NCBI GenBank assembly: GCA_964641125.1
Contig: CAZXMO010000123.1
Coordinates: 1-5,731, forward strand
DNA from: JBKHAJ01 sp964641125
GTDB lineage: Bacteria > Spirochaetota > Spirochaetia > SPDA01 > CAZSGZ01
Length of the DNA: 5,731 bases
Reading direction: 5' to 3'
Position 1 is the first letter of the stretch. Each line of letters begins with the position of its first letter. Below the pieces are notes generated by a model. That model saw only the letters and a list, made by a program, of their open reading frames with translations, was not told the origin of the DNA and ran no database searches. The position numbers and the translations under genes are program-made. Below, one piece after another: positions 1 through 5,731 of this stretch.

Positions 1-15
1 AGGATGATATAGGTG

Positions 16-44
16 TTGACGAAATCACTTAAAATGTCCAAAAT
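16..44 (+). promoter_or_regulatory. Candidate sigma-70-type promoter for carAB
   Basis: TTGACG at 16-21 matches the -35 consensus at five of six bases. After a 17-base spacer, CAAAAT at 39-44 matches the -10 consensus at four of six. The predicted transcript would start near 50-52 and carry a leader of about 145 nt before the carA start codon. The surrounding DNA is clearly more AT-rich than the genes. A competing -10 (TATAAG, 66-71) has only a poor -35 (TTACCC, 44-49). This is a pattern match only, and the -10 is weak. Confidence 0.4.
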
Positions 45-69
45 TACCCCTATTAACGGCTACGATATA

Positions 70-109
70 AGGTTTTAGCTCCGGCAACTGCCCTAGGGGC
101 TACTAACCT
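70..109 (+). promoter_or_regulatory. Long imperfect leader hairpin upstream of the terminator, possible attenuator element
   Basis: The outer stem pairs AGGTT (70-74) with AACCT (105-109). After a small internal loop, TAGCTCC (76-82) pairs with GGGGCTA (96-102), including one G-T wobble. On top of that, GGC (83-85) pairs with GCC (90-92) around a four-base loop, leaving CTA (93-95) bulged. This fold shares only base 109 with the terminator stem, so the two could form side by side. An alternative pairing, CCGGCA (81-86) with TGCCGG (109-114), would break both. That is the geometry of an anti-antiterminator / antiterminator / terminator switch. The regulator is unknown: I see no good PyrR site, T-box or arginine operator. 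Confidence 0.45.
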
Positions 110-136
110 GCCGGCTTACCGCCGGCATTTTTTTTT
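109..136 (+). terminator. Intrinsic terminator in the carA leader (attenuator or end of an upstream unit)
   Basis: A perfect 7-bp stem, TGCCGGC (109-115) with GCCGGCA (121-127), has a TTACC loop and is followed at once by nine T (128-136). This is a canonical Rho-independent terminator on the + strand. It ends 58 bases before the carA start and lies downstream of the candidate promoter, so it would cut the carAB transcript short unless antitermination occurs. Pyrimidine genes of many bacteria are controlled this way. The alternative is that it ends a gene lying left of the window. Confidence 0.8.
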
Positions 137-181
137 CGATTCCAGAGGGGGCCGGTCTTTTCGGCAGCCGCGGAAAAATTA

Positions 182-187
182 AGAGGA
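182..187 (+). promoter_or_regulatory. Ribosome-binding site of carA
   Basis: AGAGGA, with GAGG at 183-186, lies eight bases before the ATG at 195. This supports that ATG as the start, ahead of any internal codon. A small GC hairpin (GCCG 151-154 with CGGC 162-165, or CGG 162-164 with CCG 168-170) sits just upstream and does not cover the site. Confidence 0.75.
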
Positions 188-194
188 ATACCAT

Positions 195-1445
195 ATGGAT
201 ACCAAGCACAGTACCCACTATCTCGTCCTCGAAGACGGGACCACCTATAAGGGAGAGGGGTTCGGGACACCCGCGCCTGTACCCGGTGAGCTCGGATCGC
301 GTGCATCCCGAAACGATGCGGCCGGGGAGGTGGTCTTCAACACCGGGATGTGCGGGTATCATGAAATCCTCACCGATCCTTCCTATACCGGGCAGATCGT
401 TACCATGACCTATCCCCACATCGGGAACTACGGGGACAGTGACGACTGGTCCGAGAACGGCCCCGGCGAGGCGGAGCGGGGCGGCCCGGTCAAGGCGGCG
501 GGTCTGGTGATACGGAAGCTCTACACCGGACCGGTTCCCAAGGGGAGACAAACCCTCCATGATTTTCTCGCCTCGAGCGGGGTTCCCGGAATCTCAGGGA
601 TCGACACCCGGCGGCTCACCTTGCGCATCCGGGACGGGGGGAGCCCGAAGGGGGTCATCGTCCGCACCGAGACCGGCGAGCTCACCGAGGATGACCTCGA
701 GGCGTGCCGCGCCTGCCTTGCCGATTTTCCCGACATGGAGGGACGGAACCTCATCGGTATCGTCGGGGTGAGGGAGCGGGGCGGAAGCGGCCATGATAGA
801 GAAAGCGGTATCGAGAGTCTCCGCGGCACCGCGGACTCGGACCGGCCGGCGGAAAAAGAACGGTCTTTCGCACTCCTCGACTGCGGGCTCAAGGCGAATA
901 TCGTCCGGGAGTTGGAGAGGCGAAACTGCAGGGTCGATCTGTACCCCTCCAATACCTCCGCGGAGGAGATCCTCGCCGGAAATCACGATGCGGTGATGAT
1001 CTCCAACGGGCCCGGAGACCCGGCCGTATTGGGGGATCAGGTGGAGTGCATCCGGGAGCTCATCGGGAAGATTCCCGTCCTCGGTATCTGTCTCGGTCAT
1101 CAGCTCATCGCTCTGGCGATGGGGGCGAAGACGTACAAGATGAAGTTCGGCCACCACGGGGTCAATCATCCGGTGCGGGACGAGTTTTCGAAAAGGGTCT
1201 TCGTCACTTCCCAGAACCACGGGTTTTCGGTAGAGGAGAAAACACTACCCGCCGGAATCGAGGTGTGGTTCCGCAACGCCAACGACGACACCGTGGAGGG
1301 GCTCGCCCACGAAACCCTCCCGGTTCTCTGCGCCCAGTTCCATCCCGAATCGGCGCCGGGGCCCGACGACAGTCTGTGGATATTCGACCGTTTCCTCGAG
1401 AGGGTCGATGAAGCCGCCGCCGATACGAACACGAGGAGGAGCTAG
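195..1445 (+). CDS. carA: Carbamoyl-phosphate synthase small subunit (glutaminase)
   Basis: This cytoplasmic subunit hydrolyses glutamine and feeds ammonia through a tunnel to CarB for carbamoyl phosphate synthesis, which serves pyrimidine and arginine formation. The N-terminal CarA domain (about 1-200) shows VLEDGT, GEVVFNTGMCGYHEILTDPS, TYPHIGNYG and IDTRRLT. A charged linker follows, then a class I glutamine amidotransferase domain from about residue 224 (SFALLDCGLKANI), with SNGPGDPA at 270-277. The triad is intact: Cys299 in GICLGHQL, His383 and Glu385 in QFHPES. At 416 residues it is about 34 longer than E. coli CarA (382). About 13 extra residues lie between FG and GEVVF (roughly 23-43), and about 14 more are spread between there and Cys299. 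The ATG has a good ribosome-binding site. The TAG stop abuts the carB start, so the two genes form one operon. The leader terminator suggests attenuation control. The identity is secure. Confidence 0.98.
   Translation: MDTKHSTHYLVLEDGTTYKGEGFGTPAPVPGELGSRASRNDAAGEVVFNTGMCGYHEILTDPSYTGQIVTMTYPHIGNYGDSDDWSENGPGEAERGGPVKAAGLVIRKLYTGPVPKGRQTLHDFLASSGVPGISGIDTRRLTLRIRDGGSPKGVIVRTETGELTEDDLEACRACLADFPDMEGRNLIGIVGVRERGGSGHDRESGIESLRGTADSDRPAEKERSFALLDCGLKANIVRELERRNCRVDLYPSNTSAEEILAGNHDAVMISNGPGDPAVLGDQVECIRELIGKIPVLGICLGHQLIALAMGAKTYKMKFGHHGVNHPVRDEFSKRVFVTSQNHGFSVEEKTLPAGIEVWFRNANDDTVEGLAHETLPVLCAQFHPESAPGPDDSLWIFDRFLERVDEAAADTNTRRS
1434..1439 (+). promoter_or_regulatory. Ribosome-binding site of carB inside the end of carA
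   Basis: A perfect AGGAGG lies six bases before the GTG at 1446, within the codons for the last residues of CarA (TRRS). It decides the carB start: GTG directly after the carA stop, rather than a later ATG. The arrangement suits translational coupling of the two subunits, which are needed in equal amounts. Confidence 0.85.
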
Positions 1446-4400
1446 GTGCCCGCGAACAGGGACATACACACTATAATGATCATCGGGTCGGGACCTATCG
1501 TTATCGGTCAGGCCTGCGAATTCGACTACTCGGGAAATCAGGCGGTCAAGGCGCTGAAGGAGGAGGGGTACCGGGTAATCCTGGTCAATCCCAATCCGGC
1601 CACCGTCATGACCACCCCGGGTACCGCCGACGCCATCTACATGGAGCCGATCAAGCCGGAATATCTCGAGAAGATCATCGAGACGGAGCGGCCCGATTCC
1701 CTTCTCCCCACCATGGGCGGGCAGACCGCTCTCAACGCGGCTCTGGACCTCTATACCCGGGGTATCCTCGAGAAACACGGGGTCAATGTCATAGGCGCGA
1801 GTATCGAAGCGATCCGGCTCGCCGAGGACAGGGGGGCCTTCAAGGGGGTTATGGACAAGATCGGCCTGGAAAGCCCCCGGTCGACCCTGGTCAAGGATTA
1901 CGAGAGCGCCCGGCAGTTCGTCCTGCAGCTCGGCTTTCCGGTCATCATCCGTCCGAGCTTTACCTTAGGCGGTCAGGGGGGAAGCATCGCCTATACCGCC
2001 GGTGACTTCGAGGAATTAGTGGAAAAGGCCCTCCAGGAGAGTCCGGTCCACGAAGTATTGATCGAAGAGTCCCTTATCGGCTGGAAGGAATTCGAGATGG
2101 AAGTGATGCGGGACCAGGCGGACAACGCGGTGGTCATCTGTTCTATCGAAAACGTCGATCCCATGGGGATCCACACCGGCGACAGCATCACCGTCGCCCC
2201 CATCCAGACCCTCTCCGACAAGGAGTATCAGCGGATGCGGACCGCATCGCTGGACATCCTCCGGGCGATAGGTGTCGACTGCGGGGGATCCAACGTCCAG
2301 TTCGCCGTCGATCCCGAAACGGGACGGATGGTGGTCATAGAGATGAACCCGCGGGTGTCCCGGTCGTCGGCCCTCGCGAGCAAGGCCACGGGATTTCCCA
2401 TAGCCCGGTGCGCCGCGAAGCTCGCGGTGGGTTTTTCCTTGGACGAGATCATCAACGATATAACCGGAAAAACCGTTTCCTGTTTCGAGCCGGCCCTCGA
2501 CTATGTGGCGGTCAAGGTCCCCCGGTTCGAGCTCGAAAAATTTCCCCGGGCCTACGACGAGCTCGGGACCCAGATGAAGTCCATCGGGGAATCCCTCGCC
2601 CTGGGCAGGACCTTCTCCGAGGCCCTCAACAAGGCCCTTAGGGCGGCGGAAACCGGCGTCGAGGGGATCGAAGAGCTCACCGTGGGGGACGACGTCCTCG
2701 AGCGGATGCTTTCGACTCAGCATCCTCTGCGCCTCTTTGCCTCCTACACCCTCCTGTCCCGGGAGGGGGAGGCCTCCCTCTCCGAGCTCTACAGACGGAC
2801 CCGGTACGACCGGTGGTTCCTCTGGGAGCTCTTCGAGCTGAGCAGAGTCGAAAAGCGTTTGAACGAGGCCGGACCTCTCCTCCCTGCGGATCTTCTCCTC
2901 GAGGCGAAGCGGCACGGGATTTCGGACCGGAGGATAGCGAAGCTTGCCGGGACGGATGCCGCGGACATAACCGCCGCCCGTAAAGATGCGGGGATCAGGG
3001 CCTCGTACCATTTCGTCGACACCTGCGCGGGAGAGTTTTCCGCGGACACCCCCTACTTCTACTCCACCTACGGGGAGGTCGACGAGGGCCGTCCCGCCGA
3101 GGGAAAGGGGGTGATAATCCTCGCGAGCGGACCGAACCGGATCGGGCAGGGACTCGAGTTCGACACCTGCTGTACCCTCGCATCTCTGGGATACCGGAAT
3201 TACGGAGTAAAATCGATCATCGTCAACTCCAATCCCGAAACGGTGTCCACCGATTTCAACGTCTCCGACCGCCTGTACATGGAGCCGCTGACCCCCGAGG
3301 ACGTCTTGGAGATCATGCACAAAGAGGGAATAAACCGGGTATTAGTCCAGCTCGGCGGACAGACTCCTCTGAACATGGCGGATGCTCTCATCCGGGAGGG
3401 GGCCGAGATCGTCGGAACCTCCCTGGAGAGTATCGACCGGGCCGAGGACCGGGGGGCCTTTTCCGAGATGATAACGAATCTGGGCTTGAGGCAGCCGGAG
3501 AACCGGATGGCCGCGACCACCGACCAGGTGGCCGCCTTCGCCCGGGAAATCGGATTTCCCGTTCTCCTGCGCCCCTCCTTCGTCCTGGGCGGGCGGAGCA
3601 TGTTTATCGCCTACACCATGGAGGAGCTCCACGAATTCCTGAACCGGGGCTTTCCTATCTCCTCTGACCGCCCCGTCCTGGTCGACCGGTTCTTAGAAGA
3701 CGCCTTCGAGTACGACCTCGACGCCCTGTGCGACGGGGAGAACGTCTACATCGCCGGGGTCATGCAGCACATCGAGGCGGCGGGGGTCCACAGCGGTGAC
3801 AGCGCCTGCGTATTTCCCCCCTTCAAGTCGGACCCGGAAATACTTGCCGAGATGAAAGAAGCCACCCGGAAAATAGCCCTGGAGCTCGATGTAAAGGGAT
3901 TCATCAACATTCAGTACGCCGTCAAGGACGGCGTCCTCTACATCCTCGAGGTCAATCCCCGGGCCTCACGGACGGTCCCCTTCTTGTCGAAGGCTTCCGG
4001 CGTGAACCTGGTGGAAGCCGCGGTGGGTATCTGGGAAGGAAAGAATCTGGAAGAGCAGGGGCTTACTCAGGGCGGCTTAGGTGAGGGGATCTGCAGGACC
4101 CTCTGGGCGGTGAAGGAGGCGGTGTTCTCCTTCGGGCGGTTCCCCCAAGAAGACCCGCTCCTCGGTCCCGAGATGAAATCGACCGGCGAGGTGATAGGAG
4201 TAGGGGAGACCTTCGGAGAGGCCTTTGCTAAAGCACAGGCCTCCGTGGGGGCTACTCTCCCCACGGAAGGCCGGGTCTTTGTGAGCGTTCACGATCAGGA
4301 CCGTGTTACCATCCTCCCCATTGTCAGGGAGCTCGAACGACTCGGTTTCGCCGTCGCCGCGACCCGGGGAACCGCGGAATTTCTGTTCAAGAACGGCATA

Positions 4401-4670
4401 TTCGCCGAGGTCGTCTTAAAGATCCACGAGGGCCGGCCCAACCTGATCGATCACATCCACCAAAGAAGGATCGACCTCATCATCAATACGCCCTTGGGAA
4501 GATACTCCCAGAAGGGGGACCACGATCTTCGGATCGAAGCGGTGAGATGGAAGATCCCCTATACCACTACGACCTCGGCGGCATGGGCCGCCGTTCAGGG
4601 TATAACCTACCTCAAGTCGGGGGAGACCCGGGTCCAGCAGGTCCCGGAGTGGGCTTCCTATAACACGTAG
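1446..4670 (+). CDS. carB: Carbamoyl-phosphate synthase large subunit
   Basis: This subunit phosphorylates bicarbonate, combines it with ammonia from CarA, and phosphorylates carbamate to carbamoyl phosphate, using two ATP. Its 1074 residues match the family length (E. coli 1073). The two homologous halves start at GSGPIVIGQACEFD (14-27) and SGPNRIGQGLEFD (561-573), each with an ATP-grasp domain. In the first, R169, Q285, E299 and N301 (EMNPRVSRSSALASKATG) sit at the same numbers as in E. coli. In the second, R709, Q823, E835 and N837 (EVNPRASRTVPF) are the counterparts of E. coli R715, Q829, E841 and N843. An oligomerisation region (about 403-550) lies between the halves. A C-terminal MGS-like allosteric domain (about 930-1074) has TRGTA (973-977), KIHEGRP (992-998) and INTPLGR. 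Ornithine-site residues H775, E777, D785, E891 and T1041 are retained. The GTG start is set by an AGGAGG. The 3' end overlaps cimA by 13 bp. Confidence 0.98.
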   Translation: MPANRDIHTIMIIGSGPIVIGQACEFDYSGNQAVKALKEEGYRVILVNPNPATVMTTPGTADAIYMEPIKPEYLEKIIETERPDSLLPTMGGQTALNAALDLYTRGILEKHGVNVIGASIEAIRLAEDRGAFKGVMDKIGLESPRSTLVKDYESARQFVLQLGFPVIIRPSFTLGGQGGSIAYTAGDFEELVEKALQESPVHEVLIEESLIGWKEFEMEVMRDQADNAVVICSIENVDPMGIHTGDSITVAPIQTLSDKEYQRMRTASLDILRAIGVDCGGSNVQFAVDPETGRMVVIEMNPRVSRSSALASKATGFPIARCAAKLAVGFSLDEIINDITGKTVSCFEPALDYVAVKVPRFELEKFPRAYDELGTQMKSIGESLALGRTFSEALNKALRAAETGVEGIEELTVGDDVLERMLSTQHPLRLFASYTLLSREGEASLSELYRRTRYDRWFLWELFELSRVEKRLNEAGPLLPADLLLEAKRHGISDRRIAKLAGTDAADITAARKDAGIRASYHFVDTCAGEFSADTPYFYSTYGEVDEGRPAEGKGVIILASGPNRIGQGLEFDTCCTLASLGYRNYGVKSIIVNSNPETVSTDFNVSDRLYMEPLTPEDVLEIMHKEGINRVLVQLGGQTPLNMADALIREGAEIVGTSLESIDRAEDRGAFSEMITNLGLRQPENRMAATTDQVAAFAREIGFPVLLRPSFVLGGRSMFIAYTMEELHEFLNRGFPISSDRPVLVDRFLEDAFEYDLDALCDGENVYIAGVMQHIEAAGVHSGDSACVFPPFKSDPEILAEMKEATRKIALELDVKGFINIQYAVKDGVLYILEVNPRASRTVPFLSKASGVNLVEAAVGIWEGKNLEEQGLTQGGLGEGICRTLWAVKEAVFSFGRFPQEDPLLGPEMKSTGEVIGVGETFGEAFAKAQASVGATLPTEGRVFVSVHDQDRVTILPIVRELERLGFAVAATRGTAEFLFKNGIFAEVVLKIHEGRPNLIDHIHQRRIDLIINTPLGRYSQKGDHDLRIEAVRWKIPYTTTTSAAWAAVQGITYLKSGETRVQQVPEWASYNT

Positions 4671-5731
4671 TTGTTGTAGTAGTACTCCATACTGTCGACG
4701 AGGGCCTCCCAGGAGGCCTCGACGATATTTTCGCTTACCCCGACGGTATCCCAGGAGCGCTCGTGATCCGATGAGGTGATGAAGACCCGCACCTTCGCCG
4801 CGGCCGCCTCCTGGGGGTTCAAGACCCTGACCCGGTAGTCGACTAGAGTGATCTCCGTCAGGAAGGGATAGAACGGGGCCAGGGCGTCCCGAAGCGCCCG
4901 GTCCAGGGTCTCCACCGGACCGATCCCGGTGGCCGCTCCCATGAGCTCGTTCCCTTCGCTGTTAAGGAATATTCTCCCCACCGTCTTCGACGGCAGTTCC
5001 CAGGTCTTGTAGGATTCGAGGTGATAGTTGTTGAGCTTCAAAAGGGGCGAATATTTATCGATGAGCTTGCGGATCAGGATATCGAAGCTCGCCTCCGCGG
5101 CCTCATACTCGTAGCCCTCCTGTTCTTTGGTCTTCAAAATATCGACGAGCTGGACCACCTCGTCGGAGTGCTTGTCGAAATCACCGTATTTCTTGAGCTT
5201 TCTCACGATGGTCGATTTCCCCGCGAGCTCCGAGAGAAGGATCCGGCGCTCGTTCCCCACGAGGCCGCTGTCGATGTGCTCCATGAGATGGGGGGCCTTG
5301 GCGATGACGTCGGCGTGCTGTCCCGCCTTATGACTGAAGGCCGCCTCACCCACATAGGGCTGTCTCCGTTCGGGGATGATGTTCGCCTTCTCCGAGACGT
5401 ACCGAGAGAGCGAGGTCAGGTGTTTGAGCTCGCTGCACATATGCGCGGTATAGGGCATCTTGATACACAGGTTGGGAACGATGGCGCAGAGGTTGGCGTT
5501 TCCCGCACGTTCCCCCCACCCGTTGATGGTACCCTGGACGTGGACCGCCCCGTTTTCAACGGCTACCAGGGAATTGGCCACCGCCGTCCCGCAGTCGTTG
5601 TGGAAATGGACCCCTAAGGGAGCAAGCTCCTTCTCCGCGAGATCGGAAAAGATCCGGGTTACCTCGCCGGGGAGGGTGCCGCCGTTGGTGTCGCACAGGA
5701 TTAGGGCCGACGCCCCGGCCTCGGTCCCGGT
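4658..5731 (-). CDS. cimA: Citramalate synthase, CimA type, 3' part (start lies beyond the window)
   Basis: CimA condenses acetyl-CoA with pyruvate to (R)-citramalate, the entry step of the threonine-independent isoleucine pathway. The reading frame is open from the right edge to the TAG at 4658-4660, giving 357 residues. An internal GTG at 5579-5581 is not the start, because conserved sequence continues upstream of it. From the edge one sees ALILCDTNGGTLPGEV (9-24), then GVHFHND (40-46) with the two metal-binding histidines H42 and H44, then INGWGERAGNANL (69-81). These are marks of the DRE-TIM barrel acyltransferases. The CDTNGG form fits citramalate synthase rather than 2-isopropylmalate synthase, which usually has DTVG. 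The C-terminal third (GAATGIGPVETLDRALRDAL through DYRVRVL to VGVSENIVEASWEALVDS) is the LeuA-type regulatory dimerisation domain, where such enzymes sense the end product. About 160-170 N-terminal residues are missing. The 3' end overlaps carB tail to tail. LeuA or homocitrate synthase is less likely. Confidence 0.9.
   Translation of the reverse strand, partial: TGTEAGASALILCDTNGGTLPGEVTRIFSDLAEKELAPLGVHFHNDCGTAVANSLVAVENGAVHVQGTINGWGERAGNANLCAIVPNLCIKMPYTAHMCSELKHLTSLSRYVSEKANIIPERRQPYVGEAAFSHKAGQHADVIAKAPHLMEHIDSGLVGNERRILLSELAGKSTIVRKLKKYGDFDKHSDEVVQLVDILKTKEQEGYEYEAAEASFDILIRKLIDKYSPLLKLNNYHLESYKTWELPSKTVGRIFLNSEGNELMGAATGIGPVETLDRALRDALAPFYPFLTEITLVDYRVRVLNPQEAAAAKVRVFITSSDHERSWDTVGVSENIVEASWEALVDSMEYYYNNYVL
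4693..4731 (+). terminator. Possible carAB terminator buried inside the opposite-strand cimA coding region
   Basis: Starting 23 bases after the carB stop, the + strand can fold as follows. TGTCG (4693-4697) pairs with CGATA (4723-4727), including one G-T wobble, followed by an A-A mismatch. CGAG (4699-4702) pairs with CTCG (4718-4721), with G4703 bulged. GCCTC (4704-4708) pairs with GAGGC (4713-4717) around a CCAG loop. The 14-bp imperfect stem runs straight into TTTT (4728-4731). The - strand version has no T-run, so it would act only on the carAB transcript. The T-run is short and the bases also encode CimA, so this is a moderate call. Confidence 0.4.

Noticed and set aside
3..32. Possible last codons of an upstream gene (frame open from the edge to TAA at 30-32)
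   Set aside because: Nine open codons can arise by chance, and the AT-rich codons (ATA, GTT, ACT) differ from the GC-rich usage of the neighbouring genes. It also overlaps the candidate -35. The left flank would settle it.
139..153. PyrR-binding-like sequence (ATTCCAGAGGGG)
   Set aside because: It resembles the consensus ARUCCNGNGAGGYU as I recall it, but differs at several positions including the last two. It cannot form the full short stem, and it lies after the terminator, whereas known sites come before it.
594..1220. Open frame of 208 codons on the - strand inside carA
   Set aside because: It is antisense to the conserved amidotransferase region, is low in recognisable motifs, and has no sign of its own promoter or ribosome-binding site.
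2016..3320. Long open frame of 434 codons on the - strand inside carB
   Set aside because: It lies wholly antisense to a strongly conserved gene, shows no recognisable domain, and is the usual by-product of GC-rich third codon positions.
4620..4650. GC-rich inverted repeat near the carB 3' end (GACCCGGGTC) as a cimA terminator
   Set aside because: On the - strand no T-run follows the repeat, so it lacks the second half of an intrinsic terminator. How cimA transcription ends is not visible.
5021..5617. Open frame of 198 codons on the + strand opposite cimA
   Set aside because: cimA is conserved throughout this stretch, and the + strand translation resembles no family I know.

Overview
The window is a bacterial housekeeping locus on GC-rich DNA. 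It holds two complete genes on the + strand, carA and carB, which encode the small and large subunits of glutamine-dependent carbamoyl-phosphate synthetase. A third, convergent gene on the - strand is cut by the right edge and encodes a citramalate synthase of the CimA type. Strong Shine-Dalgarno sequences, ATG and GTG starts and a Rho-independent terminator show that it is bacterial. I cannot name the organism. The sequences fit an anaerobe-like, non-enterobacterial lineage (Spirochaetota or a deltaproteobacteria-like group are guesses), because isoleucine made through citramalate is common there.

Layout. Bases 1-194 are a non-coding leader, AT-rich in its first 80 bases. It has a candidate promoter (TTGACG, 17-bp spacer, CAAAAT), a long imperfect hairpin (70-109) and a textbook intrinsic terminator (stem 109-127, nine T). 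That terminator ends only 58 bases before the carA start, an arrangement that suggests transcription attenuation of carAB. carA (195-1445) is followed with no gap by carB (1446-4670), and the carB ribosome-binding site lies inside the last codons of carA. carB and the opposite-strand cimA (4658-5731, 3' part only) overlap tail to tail by 13 bp, so no intergenic space exists there. A hairpin plus T-run that could end the carAB transcript lies inside the cimA coding region.

Function. CarA hydrolyses glutamine and passes ammonia to CarB. CarB uses two ATP and bicarbonate to make carbamoyl phosphate, the shared precursor of pyrimidines and arginine. The catalytic residues of both subunits are intact. 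CimA condenses pyruvate with acetyl-CoA to give (R)-citramalate, the first step of a threonine-independent route to isoleucine. The two pathways are not directly linked, and the pairing looks like simple gene adjacency.

I found no mobile elements, CRISPR arrays, RNA genes or defence genes, and nothing I would call a new system. The parts that merit a second look are the leader and the convergent overlap with its buried terminator.
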